Source of the DNA: Fasciolopsis buskii
Lineage: Eukaryota > Platyhelminthes > Trematoda > Plagiorchiida > Fasciolidae
Assembly: GCA_008360955.1 (NCBI GenBank)
Contig: LUCM01006188.1
Coordinates: 279,499-343,498, forward strand
Reading direction: 5' to 3'
DNA: 64,000 bases
Shown: piece by piece, positions 52,301 to 59,030 of the stretch
Layout: each line of letters opens with the position of its first letter
Numbering within the stretch: position 1 is the stretch's first letter
Program-made: the position numbers and the translations under genes
The notes under the pieces: generated by a model
The model's input: the letters and a program-made list of their open reading frames with translations, nothing else
The model's database searches: none
What the model was told of the DNA's origin: nothing

Positions 52301-53340
52301 ATGCTTTCTCCGTGATGCCACGGAGCTATGCACGGCTGAGTCGAAATCTGTCAATGAAATGATCCTCTATTCGGTGTGATAACATGGGTGAAAACATCTA
52401 CACAAGACATTCATACTTTTCAGTAACAATCCGGGTACTGGATTTTAACTACGCTTGGGCACCGCGCATACAAAAGTAGACGCCACGAGCCAGAACCAAG
52501 CCGGCGACCTTCAGTTTGTCGGGCAGATACTCTGTCTCTGAGCTACCGTGGACACGAATTTCCGAAGCAGATTACGTGAATATCCAGTGCTGGAGGAACC
52601 ATTCACTATTCCAGTGACACAAAACTATTAACTTGGTTTTAATCTCCGTATTTCTTTCGTCAGTATCCTTCGAAGGGAAACGAACAGCAGAAGTGGACCG
52701 GATCCAAAGGATTCGATAACTGATCCACGTTTATTTCAGGGTGGCACGATGAGGCGGGGCAGTTTTATAGAATGTGAAATACACTAAAGTACTATGTTCA
52801 AATCTGGGTATTGGCAGTATTTGACAAACCTTTTACTTTTACATTTACTGTCCAAAAAGCTCGGTGTATGTATAAGACGTGACTGATCGGACCGCTTATT
52901 ACTGACAACCGGTTTCCGAATTCCTCCGGGCCTCACTTAAGCGAGCACGCAACGTGATTTTTGGTTTAGTCAGACGCGAACTACCCAAAAGTGTGAGCAA
53001 CAGATTGGCTAGTTTGAACTTCCTGAAGCAAATTGTTGTTGAACGGCTGTTCTAATTCACTGGGAAATATGCAATTTTCGTTTTTAATGAAGCATTTGTA
53101 CGAGAAAACTATATCTAGAACAACTTAGGCACATGTGGCCACAAACAGTCCAACTGAGCACTTTCCTTTAGTCTCTAAAGAAGAAAAAAATGGACGCGGA
53201 AACGGTTCTGTCTCTCCTGTTTTCCATTCATTTCAGCACCCCGAAAACGAACAAGCTCATCGTCTGCCAGTTATCGCAAACTAGCTGATCAATACAGGAT
53301 CGTATTCTTCACATGTTTCGTATTCTATGTTCCGTTTTGA
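13489..53340 (+). CDS. Three-Ig-domain cell-surface protein, IgLON/lachesin/DIP-like (11 coding exons joined)
   Basis: This is a gene-level entry; coding exons are listed separately. Joining 13489-13594, 21102-21214, 22278-22376, 34375-34504, 42370-42567, 44013-44141, 46596-46778, 47729-47875, 49890-49934, 51190-51327 and 53237-53340 gives 1392 nt, one uninterrupted frame of 463 codons plus stop. All introns are GT-AG and all phases agree. Residues 1-36 are a signal peptide, about 43-149 Ig1 (C64, W80, D-x-G-x-Y-x-C ending C131), 150-258 Ig2 (C174, W186, C239), 259-368 Ig3 (C282, W294, C352), 369-449 a Ser/Thr/Pro-rich stalk and 451-463 a hydrophobic tail. Pro-Pro linkers (VPPKI, FPPNV) between domains are typical of IgLON, lachesin and Drosophila DIP proteins, which act in neuronal adhesion and synaptic partner recognition, often GPI-anchored. 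Function is inferred from the family. The exact subfamily cannot be settled from sequence alone. Untranslated exons were not identified. Confidence 0.87.
14527..14645. repeat. Imperfect CAGTC/CAATC-type simple repeat
   Basis: A run of degenerate CAGTCACC, CAATCAACC and CAGTCGGTCAGT units covers about 120 bp, consistent with a decayed tetranucleotide microsatellite. Confidence 0.6.
15041..15145. repeat. Imperfect triplet-rich DNA
   Basis: Repeated ACTACCATTATTACTAGTAC-type triplets (ACT, ATT, ACC), similar in composition to 21610-21960. The hydrophobic or Ser-rich ORFs over it are products of the repeat. Confidence 0.5.
15243..15404 (-). mobile_element. SINE, minus strand, left arm of a head-to-head pair
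   Basis: On the minus strand: GTTCGACTGAGAATCGTTCG, CGGGTTCGCGTCCCAGTTCG (B-box-like), then GTGGATATGCACTG, GGATGAAACAGC and GTGCTTCCATGG, ending TTCATGAA. The body, 15243-15357, is complementary to 15405-15508 with few differences, so the pair forms a long hairpin. Confidence 0.8.
15405..15508 (+). mobile_element. SINE body, plus strand, right arm of a head-to-head pair
   Basis: Begins at CGGTGGATATGCACTG and ends TTCATGAA, lacking its own tRNA-like head. It matches the complement of 15243-15357 apart from a gap of about 11 bases and a few substitutions. GAAGTCTACAATT occurs on both sides of the pair (15207-15219 and 15506-15518), which resembles a target-site duplication. Confidence 0.8.
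16772..16925 (+). mobile_element. SINE with tRNA-like head, plus strand
   Basis: Head with A-box-like TAATGGCTAAGGCGTTCGAC and CTCAAAATCACTCGGCCCGA, then GCCCCAGTTCGGGTGCAGTG, GATACGTACTGCGGATTATT and CCTAACACCGATGAAG. It has the best preserved head of the family here. It is truncated after the GATGAA core compared with 15405-15508. Confidence 0.75.
21102..21214 (+). CDS. Coding exon 2: N-terminal strands of Ig1
   Basis: The acceptor TTTTAG ends at 21101 and the donor GTGGGT begins at 21215. It encodes residues 36-73: an N-terminal segment with a cysteine (QPKC), then V-rich strands and the first Ig1 cysteine in the pattern A-x-L-x-C (C64). An N-glycosylation sequon NGT lies at residues 56-58. 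The exon starts in phase 1 and ends in phase 0. C40 is additional to the canonical Ig1 disulfide. Confidence 0.85.
21215..22277 (+). other. Intron 2 (phase 0)
   Basis: 1.06 kb, GTGGGT to GTACAG, dominated in its middle by imperfect triplet repeats. Confidence 0.85.
21610..21960. repeat. Imperfect trinucleotide repeat (ACT/ACC/ATA type)
   Basis: Stretches of ACTACTACT, GCTACTGCCACTGCCACTAC and a perfect (ATA)n core near 21735 alternate over about 350 bp inside intron 2. Short ORFs with poly-Tyr, Ser or Leu runs over it are artefacts of the repeat. Confidence 0.7.
22278..22376 (+). CDS. Coding exon 3: middle of Ig1 with the core tryptophan
   Basis: The acceptor GTACAG ends at 22277 and the donor GTAAGT begins at 22377. 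Exactly 33 codons, phase 0 at both ends, residues 74-106. It contains the sequon NVT and the core tryptophan in V-T-W-V, followed by R-x-I-L-T-x-G and E-D-A-R-I-S. This matches the C-C' strands and the D-x-R-x-S strand-D motif of the first domain in lachesin, IgLON and DIP proteins. Confidence 0.88.
23724..24500 (+). pseudogene. LINE endonuclease relic (copy A)
   Basis: The N-terminal F-N-L-G-V-I-N-I-Y-T-L-N-Q segment corresponds to the opening strand of LINE endonucleases (usually with N-V-R-T-L). The W-C-P-S-S ... R-W-T-P-I-D-H-F-A-I-G segment is the conserved late motif also seen in copy B. The middle is broken by stops and at least two frame changes. Confidence 0.7.
25080..25585 (+). pseudogene. 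LINE reverse transcriptase N-terminal relic (copy A)
   Basis: Shows W-V-K-R-F-K-E-Q-F and P-T-Q-V-D-T-T-P-P-S before the RT, then L-L-T-D-I-I-L-H-Q-L and, in a further frame, R-P-G-R-G-C-I-D-Q-I-F-T-L-Q-Q-I-I-K-H-R. The last is the same block as D-R-G-C-I-V-Q-I-F in copy B but better preserved. The catalytic Y-A-D-D region is absent. Confidence 0.72.
29300..29395 (-). mobile_element. SINE relic, minus strand
   Basis: The minus strand reads TCAAGTCCCAGTTCGAGGGT, then GACATCCACCGATGATGAAT and CGCAACAAGGAGGGA, a diverged form of the head-to-body junction seen in the other SINE copies. Confidence 0.4.
30199..30219. repeat. AT microsatellite
   Basis: Alternating AT with one phase break, about 21 bp, inside intron 3. 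Confidence 0.8.
30540..30960 (-). repeat. Dispersed repeat, copy 1 (pair with 54815-55250)
   Basis: Ordered similarity to 54815-55250: TTTGGTAATCATTCTTGAGG against TTGGTAATCATTCTAGGGG, TGATTCCAAACCAACC against TGATTCCAAACATACC, ACTTTGGTTTGGG against ACTTCGGTTTGGGC, AGCCCGCAGAGGAATCTTGG against AGGCCCGTGGAAGAATCGTGG. The strand is arbitrary. The family is not recognised. Confidence 0.65.
34375..34504 (+). CDS. Coding exon 4: C-terminal strands of Ig1
   Basis: The acceptor TTGTAG ends at 34374 and the donor GTAAGT begins at 34505. It encodes residues 107-149 plus one base. It has the strand E motif F-S-L-F-I-R-P, then E-D-R-G-E-Y-R-C, the full D-x-G-x-Y-x-C signature (D125, G127, Y129, C131), then strand G (V-E-L-Q-V-L). 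The split codon with exon 5 gives Val, forming the V-P-P-K-I linker. Codon and motif agreement make this one of the most certain exons. Confidence 0.93.
36960..37030 (+). repeat. tRNA-like sequence (probable SINE head), plus strand
   Basis: Contains TGATCGAGTGGACTAAG, close to the A box of Ser/Leu-type tRNAs, and 30 bases further AGAGGTTCGAACTCC, a near-perfect B box. The repeat at 37200-37540 follows and may be its body. No full cloverleaf with an acceptor stem was found. Confidence 0.55.
37200..37540. repeat. Dispersed repeat, copy 2 (pair with 1215-1605)
   Basis: Contains the ordered matches listed for the copy at 1215-1605. The tRNA-like head 200 bp upstream suggests the family may be a long SINE or a SINE-LINE chimera; that is inference. 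Confidence 0.65.
42370..42567 (+). CDS. Coding exon 5: Ig2, N-terminal part
   Basis: The acceptor GCTATAG ends at 42369 and the donor GTAAGT begins at 42568. 198 nt, phase 1 at both ends, residues 150-215. It shows P-P-K-I, then V-D-E-G-A-S-L-E-M-D-C (C174), the classic A-x-G-x-P-x-P form (AIGHPTP) and the core tryptophan in T-T-W. This is the usual start of Ig2 in IgLON, lachesin and DIP proteins. The C'-E loop (DDNWPENAQ) is hydrophilic and longer than in a minimal I-set domain. Confidence 0.93.
42568..44012 (+). other. Intron 5 (phase 1, inside Ig2)
   Basis: 1.4 kb, GTAAGT to GGTCAG. No repeat or ORF of note. Confidence 0.85.
44013..44141 (+). CDS. Coding exon 6: Ig2, C-terminal part
   Basis: The acceptor TGGTCAG ends at 44012 and the donor GTAAGT begins at 44142. 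129 nt, phase 1 at both ends, residues 216-258. It encodes G-T-L-K-I-S-R-L (strand E), then the second Ig2 cysteine C239 in L-V-C-L-A-T-N-G-V-E-P-S, aligning with the Y-x-C-x-A-x-N-G-V-P-P-S segment of Ig2 in related proteins. The expected Asp, Gly and Tyr before the cysteine are replaced by Met233, Gln235 and Leu237. The split codon with exon 7 gives Phe of the F-P-P-N-V linker. Confidence 0.9.
44142..46595 (+). other. Intron 6 (phase 1, between Ig2 and Ig3)
   Basis: 2.5 kb, GTAAGT to TTCCAG. Contains the CA microsatellite at 46321. No other element is recognised. Confidence 0.85.
46321..46365. repeat. CA microsatellite
   Basis: About 45 bp of CA repeats with two CGCA interruptions near the 3' end. 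Confidence 0.9.
46596..46778 (+). CDS. Coding exon 7: Ig3, N-terminal part
   Basis: The acceptor TTCCAG ends at 46595 and the donor GTAAGT begins at 46779. 183 nt, phase 1 at both ends, residues 259-319. It reads F-P-P-N-V-R-M, then Q-L-V-G-K-S-T-V-L-T-C (C282), then I-Y-W-F (W294). The F-P-P-x-V start and L-V-G strand A' closely follow the Ig3 of IgLON and DIP proteins. Two extra cysteines, C307 and C318, lie in the C'-to-E region. Confidence 0.92.
46779..47728 (+). other. Intron 7 (phase 1, inside Ig3)
   Basis: 0.95 kb, GTAAGT to GCTCAG. Short ORFs without motifs. Confidence 0.8.
47729..47875 (+). CDS. Coding exon 8: Ig3, C-terminal part
   Basis: The acceptor after a pyrimidine-rich tract (CCGCTCAG, ending 47728) keeps the frame; the donor GTAAAT begins at 47876. 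147 nt, phase 1 at both ends, residues 320-368. It shows S-K-L-T-I-F-R-L (strand E), D-F-G-D-Y-I-C (D346, G348, Y350, C352) and N-T-I-M-G-E-A-Y-G, matching the F-G hairpin of Ig3. The open frame continues upstream of 47729, so another in-phase acceptor such as the CAG near 47660 is possible. Confidence 0.9.
47876..49889 (+). other. Intron 8 (phase 1, after Ig3)
   Basis: 2.0 kb, GTAAAT to TTTCAG. Holds the tRNA-like segment at 48690. Confidence 0.7.
48690..48755 (-). repeat. tRNA-like sequence, minus strand
   Basis: On the minus strand GATCTAATGGCATTTATC (A-box-like) precedes CAGAGGTTCGAATCCAAG (B box). This may be a SINE head or decayed tRNA; no acceptor stem is visible. Confidence 0.45.
49890..49934 (+). 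CDS. Coding exon 9: short linker exon after Ig3
   Basis: The acceptor GCATTTCAG ends at 49889 and the donor GTGAGT begins at 49935. Only 45 nt, phase 1 at both ends, residues 369-383. The encoded AFKDTFQFDTPVLNS has no domain signature. Support comes from good splice sites, phase agreement with exons 8 and 10, and its position in the stalk. Because it is symmetric it could be skipped without a frameshift. Confidence 0.65.
49935..51189 (+). other. Intron 9 (phase 1)
   Basis: 1.26 kb, GTGAGT to CTATCAG. Contains a symmetric open segment (50322-50495) that could be a cassette exon; see findings. Confidence 0.6.
51190..51327 (+). CDS. Coding exon 10: Ser/Thr/Pro-rich stalk
   Basis: The acceptor CACTATCAG ends at 51189 and the donor GTAAGT begins at 51328. 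138 nt, phase 1 at both ends, residues 384-429. The peptide is rich in Pro, Ser, Thr, His and Arg (for example IVPTLPSTTH and KIIPPSSAHH) and has no cysteine, fitting a flexible, possibly O-glycosylated membrane-proximal stalk. No homology is recognised; support is phase, splice sites and composition. Confidence 0.7.
51328..53236 (+). other. Intron 10 (phase 1)
   Basis: 1.9 kb, GTAAGT to TTTCAG. No element is recognised. Confidence 0.65.
53237..53340 (+). CDS. Coding exon 11: C-terminus with a GPI-signal-like tail
   Basis: The acceptor CATTTCAG ends at 53236; TGA is at 53338-53340. It encodes residues 430-463: a basic and serine-rich stretch (PRKRTSSSSAS), a polar spacer (YRKLADQYR), then 13 mostly hydrophobic residues (IVFFTCFVFYVPF) at the very end. 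Small omega-site candidates, a spacer of about nine and a terminal hydrophobic run fit a GPI attachment signal, and IgLON and DIP relatives are commonly GPI-anchored. The run is short and the spacer basic, so this is not certain. No AATAAA is seen close downstream; a CATAAA variant lies at 53483. Confidence 0.65.
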
Positions 53341-54814
53341 TCCGAACCATGCTGACAGTTGTCCACTGACCGTAAAGCAATGCCAGTCCTGCGGTCTTTT
53401 TCAGATCATCATTCTCTCCTATTGTTTGTCTATTCATCTTATTGATCGCACTGACATCCATATTCATTGTGACTGATTTCATCATAAAATTCCCAACTTC
53501 TTTTTCTGGAAACGTCATACTTTTTTGCGTTTGTGCATGTCATGTTACGAAGACTAAAAAAAGGTAGCAACTGAAGGGAATCCTTGAAAGCTCAAAGAGT
53601 TCCGCTTGCTCTGGGCAAACGATATTTTCCGAGTGGAGTGACCGCAAAGCGGTTTGATACAAATTTCCTTCGCATGCTTGGGGCATGAAAGCTGAGAAGA
53701 TGGTTCGTTTTTGTTGAAGTAATACCCATGAAGAGAAACACTTCGACTACCAATGTTGCTGGGACTCTTGACTCATAGCTGTTGTATACAAAGAAACCGG
53801 ACGGATGAATCTAGCGCGTTTTAATGGTCTTCATCGGGCCGGCTCAGATGTCATTTAGTTTTATCAAACAACGACAAATCCAATGACTTCAGGTCGGTCA
53901 AATCGTATACCATCTATTAGTCAAAATCAATCATGCATGGGTTTGTACTAAGTGTAACCAAGTTCTGAGCGTGGGCATTCAGTCCTATCATTTGTCCTGC
54001 TCTCCTTTGGTTGGTCAGCTTAGCATGCAATCAGAGCATTTCGTCATGACAGGGTCCCCACTACTCCCGAGGCGCCGCCCATAGCTACAACCACTCAACA
54101 CGGCTGTTTCGTTTATTTTTTTTCATAATTGGACGGTTCATGTAGATCCAAGCAGGTAAGGTCTCATTGGATGGTTGCCTCAATCTCGTGGGCACATTGT
54201 TCTTTGATCAGCTCCAGCGACCTCCTCATGCTCCCCTGAGCTTGTCACAAATCAGACCACTTTTTCTTTATTTCAACTTTAGGGGAATGGTAGGTTCTCG
54301 ACCCTGATTACGGGCAGGCAGTCGTTCAGAGCTTTTGCTCGCGCGTCATTCACCTGAGTGCAGCTAGGCCTGTTGGAGGATCCCGTTTCCTAGATAGGTT
54401 CCGTCCTCAGCGTCACCGGAACAACTGAAGCAAAGTTACCTCACATTTTTGGCACCAGCTCAATTTACATTATCTGTTATCCATATGTTCATTGGGCTAT
54501 TATGACCTGACAAAGTTAAAATGTTCCTCTTTGCGGAGCTGCCTGTTTGTTACAGGGTCGAAAGATGGAGCTTCGCTCGGGAGTCCATTCAGCGCCGGTA
54601 ACGCCTGACCGCATATTTATCCAACAGTCGCGCTTACAGTATGCCGAACAAGCCCTCAGCGTGCTGGTCACTAGACCAGAACTCTCTTCTAAATGATCCC
54701 AAACTACCCTGCTTTTCAAATAGCATCTGCAGAGAATGTTCTATGCACCGTCTATCTGAGACTGTTTTCTTGTGAGAGTGCGAGGAAGAACGCAAACGCT
54801 CGTGTCCCTTCACC
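53341..54814. other. 3' flank of the Ig gene
   Basis: Should include the 3' UTR. No AATAAA is seen near the stop; a CATAAA variant at 53483-53488 is the nearest candidate poly(A) signal. The rest looks like unclassified decayed repeats. Confidence 0.4.
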
Positions 54815-55250
54815 CGGTTAACTGATCCTTGGTAATCATTCTAGGGGAGATAGCTAAACGCTGATTCCAAACATACCACGAAAGGCTTACAAAGCCTACG
54901 ACTGTATGTTCACTGGCATCCGTGGCGGAGCGGTGTGCTGAGCGCTCACGATGTCTCGCCACTTCCGACGATTGTATTAACTGGGCATTCACTCGGTTAC
55001 GTGACCGCCAGATTGTCCTGCTACTTTGTGAATTAGACCATTTGGTCTAATACTTGGGGTAGGATCACCAAAATCAACCTTCCACTTCGGTTTGGGCCAC
55101 CTGGTAGTACCAGGCCCGTGGAAGAATCGTGGGTTTTGATGGATAGCCAATGACATGGACACGCAGGGTAGGGAAGTTGTCACATGTGGTGACCACTACA
55201 CAGTATTTCTTCTTTCCCTTCTCTCTCATTGTTTTTGCCCTTCAGCATGA
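54815..55250 (-). repeat. Dispersed repeat, copy 2 (pair with 30540-30960)
   Basis: Contains the ordered matches listed for 30540-30960. Minus-strand ORFs here and there share a peptide run R-M-I-T-K-D, the translated trace of the repeat rather than a host gene. Confidence 0.6.
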
Positions 55251-56559
55251 TTTAGGTGGAACACCATCCATACCGAGACTTGTGCAAAATATATACCATA
55301 TACTTTATAACATGCACTTTCAGATGTTCCCACCTGAGATGGACTACGTTTCAGTCCAATCGGAACAAGAGCTCAATCAAGCAGTCGAATGGAGGTTTCA
55401 AATAGTCTTCGTATATACTTCCAAATGCTTTGACCTAATTCCGAAATAATGGGAAGGATTGTGGTAACAGTTAGTCGCTTGCAAGTCGCTAGGTCGAATC
55501 CGTACACAACTGATCATTTTCTAGTTTTCAACCTAGCACGTGACTTGGTCTTCATCACAGAGCTGAAATTTGATGCGAAACACGCTTCGAAAATATGGTG
55601 TGCATAGTTCCACTCATGTGGTTTTCCGATTTTCTGCGGATTATTTTGCGTTGTTGCCCACATGCAAGACATGAATAATCCAAGCGACTTTCTTAGCAAG
55701 CCTTTTGTTCCGCGGTCTGAACAGTCACCCGACTAATATCACGAATCTCATTAGGCATATGAGATTTTTCTGGCCTGCGTTCAACTGGTATCACATCAAA
55801 TCCATGAGCCATCTATTTGACCGACTGCTTCCGGAATAAGTCACATCAACTGTGACTGCATACCGACTTACAGATATTTCCAGATTCGCCCACTGCGTGT
55901 TCTTCATTGACTTTGTCACCCTTGACCTCCATAGGTTGCCAGGGTTTGCCAGTTCATCACATGCTAAAACGTGCATTGTGATTGTCATTTGTGCGCGCGC
56001 GATGCGCATTCATCACCCCGTGTTTATCACTCCCTTTTCCGTACAAAATTATATTAGTGTTCTTTTTCAAGGCTATAATAGCTAAGGTCAGGAGCACACG
56101 TTTGTGCATTGGCTCACTAACAGGCCTACTTGATGCAGGGCGTGGAACTTCTAACAGCCATTTCTAATCTTTGTAGATCAAACCAATAAAATATCCAAGA
56201 AATTTTACGGCCTGGGCGGTAATCAAACTAGAACCAATTCATCGGGGAACAGAAAAGCGGTCATGTTTGGCAAGCACTTTCCGTGAAACGAATCAGGTTT
56301 AATGGGTAGCTTATAACACTACAGAACTCTGATGATGTAACGTGACCCAGGTGGCGGGTAATCCGAACATTGCCATAATCTTCCGTAATATTTAGGATGT
56401 TAGCACATGTATGCTTGGTTTTGCCACATGTTTGATGTAAAGTAAACTGAGACAAATTCCATCACTTACCTGTCATCTTTTGCTTCTTTTGTCAAAAAAT
56501 TGCAACCTATATTATTATTGTGAATATAGTCAAGGTCAGTTAAAGACTACCGATGGGGC
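55251..56559. other. Intergenic sequence with one weak exon-like segment
   Basis: Short ORFs only. The segment at 55324-55394 is discussed in the findings. Confidence 0.4.
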
Positions 56560-56643
56560 GAGTGACCGGCCCTGAGGGAATTCGAGTCCGCGACTTTCAT
56601 GTCCAAAAGCCATGGTGTTGACCGTTCGACCAACACCGGTCGT
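56560..56643 (-). repeat. tRNA-like sequence with an apparent acceptor stem, minus strand
   Basis: On the minus strand GACCGGT at the start can pair over seven positions (one G-T) with GCCGGTC at the end. Between them are TGGTCGAACGGTCAA (A-box-like), a CATG/CATG stem, a GAC/GTC mini-hairpin like a long variable arm, and GGACTCGAATTCC (B-box-like). The T stem pairs poorly. This could be a decayed Ser/Leu-class tRNA or a SINE head. Confidence 0.45.
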
Positions 56644-56960
56644 AAATAATATGAAAACCGCAAGCTACATGTGACTGACCGTCGGTCCATTTCTCAAAAC
56701 CGGTTATTTCTCTAGTTGACAATCAAATCTGCCAATATTTTACTCTTGATGATTACTTAAGTGTAACAATAAAATTTCCTCTAACTTATTGATCTTTAAG
56801 AATGTGTTGCAGTAAAAACACCGGTAAAAAACTTGAATTTCATTGTCCACTCAAAGTGCTGCAGGCAATAAAATACTGTCACTGTGTTTTTATGCTCAAG
56901 TGAGAGATTAAAGATCTACATTCTGCTCCGGGCTCATACTACATTTTTGTTGGCGCATTC

Positions 56961-56979
56961 TATATATATATATATATAT
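56961..56979. repeat. TA microsatellite
   Basis: Nineteen bases of alternating TA. Confidence 0.85.
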
Positions 56980-57194
56980 CCAAATTGTGTTCAATTTCGG
57001 GGTGGCCTGCAACTTGGCACGGGTTAAACTAGGCACAAAAGCACACTACCATGTCAGATGTCGTGTGTTCCAAACAGGGTTGCACAGCAAAATGATATGT
57101 TGGGTAGATTGTTAATTTAAAATAAATGTAATACTTTTCAATAGTAGGAGGTCCGATCTGATTATTCGGATGATTCGTTATGCGGACTTTTGAT

Positions 57195-57350
57195 GTTCGA
57201 TGGACCGTTGAAAAGAAGTCCGGTTGGCGCAATGTCTAGGGGGTCCGAGTTATATACGTTCGTCCCGAGTTCGCTTCCGAGTGCGATCCTCGGTGTCGAT
57301 TCCCAACAGCTGTACGGTGCTTGGATGGCTTTCAGTGGTAAGCTGCGTGC
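57195..57350 (+). mobile_element. SINE with tRNA-like head, plus strand
   Basis: Contains GTCCCGAGTTCGCTTCCGAG, then GATCCTCGGTGTCGATTCCC, AACAGCTGTACGGTGCTTGG and ATGGCTTTCAGTGGT, matching the head end and body of the family in order, with a small deletion of the GATGA core. Confidence 0.7.
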
Positions 57351-58954
57351 TGCCACTGCACGATGAATCTTTCGGAAAAATCAAATAAAAACTTCTACTA
57401 CTTACCAGTAAGTGATAAGTGACCGAAATATACCACTTTACTGTCGCCCGGCTTGAGCGTGACACGCGTCTATCCACACACGTCCCAAGACAAAGCAAAA
57501 TCTAGCACCATCGATCCACTGTCATGACTCACGAGATCGGTAAGAATACGGAGGACAGCCACAATGTTGTGCTCACAACCGTGACCTCGCCTGACAGGTT
57601 AATGGCCGGGAAAACCGAGGGTAGGAATGCACACCGTGGCTCGAAAATTGTCCAAAGAGATAACAGCAAAGAACATGGTTGATCAACCGGGCAGGATTTG
57701 AATGTTTACCAGTCAAATACGTTGCTGCGTAGAAATCAGTAGAAATTACGGGGGAATTTTCCCCTCTGTTAGTGAATATCGTTGACTCAATATCTGTTAT
57801 CCAAAGCTGCTTTTAGGTTGTGCATAATTTTGATAACGAGTCGGCGAAAGTGCTGACATCCGTACTCCCGAAGTACACTTTTCAGGTATATTTTTCAAAC
57901 GCGATGTAATTCACTAATTTCTTCCACCGCCGCAGACTACTGAGGTAAAAAAATGTTCCAAAATTTTTGCGGGTTTGCAATCTTACGGCGAAAATCATTT
58001 GTGAAATTTTGAAACTGGATAAATTAAACTGACACCCACTAACCGATAAATGCATAAATGACAAAATGCAAGGCGATATAAGATCGTTCCATTTTAGGAC
58101 CAAAAAACAACAGACCGACCATGGTAAGCAGAAAAGTGTTGCAAAATATGCTGTATGTTTGAGTGAAGCAAATCATTTAAGGAGGATGGAAAGATCTGCG
58201 AGTGCATCACAATTTCGTTAGAGGAACGAACAAAAAACGATTTCACACTCGCACACACACAAGAACCTTAACTCTCTCGACAATGGGTTTGTTTATTATT
58301 TGCTCATCTTTTCCACACTTGTGGTTGAAACTAGATCATCCGCCTGGCAAATCCAAGCAAATTCTCCTGGTGAGTTAGGCCCGATGGAATCAACTTATGT
58401 TTGGTATTTCTCCTAGTAAATATTCCAGTAATTCAGAAATGAGTGGATAAGTAGAGCCCGACCGGTCCCAGTGCAAGTGACGTAATAATATCCGCTACAG
58501 CTTCGGTGCACAGTTAGGATCTACAGGAGAGTGATTCAACAAACTAAAATACAATCGGCTGGTTTGAATGAAATGTGGTCCACTATTCGAGCTTGACGAA
58601 ATTGCACAAACTTATGCATGCTATTCTTCAGCCAACCCGAACGTGCCAGCGTCTGCCACTGGTTTTCTCACTAGCCGCATACGAACTGCGCTACGGGTTG
58701 AATCAGTACCCGTTTGAATTATCAGTTTTCACTCTTCTGGTTATACCAATGGTTGTGTAATCCCATTTGTTCCTTAAGTATAGCCATGTCCAGAATCAAG
58801 GTCAATGACAAAATGATTGGGACTAATGGAATCGACATCTACGACCGGAGTAAACAGGCCATGTACAGCGTCTCCTTTCGAAGTTGTCGGGTTTTACTAA
58901 CATTCACTACGGATGACATTTGAGCAAACGTAGCTCAATAATTCTGATTAGCTT
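57351..58954. other. Intergenic sequence, no gene seen
   Basis: Chance-length ORFs. Nothing recognisable. Confidence 0.45.
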
Positions 58955-59030
58955 GGGTGAAGTTTACGGCAAAGTGACAGTACACATGCTTCCTAGTTGG
59001 GGAGCCCAAGTTCAAACCCGGGGTGAGATA
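58955..59030 (+). repeat. tRNA-like segment, plus strand
   Basis: GCCCAAGTTCAAACCCGGGG at 59004-59023 is B-box-like. The A box upstream is unclear. Low certainty. Confidence 0.3.
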
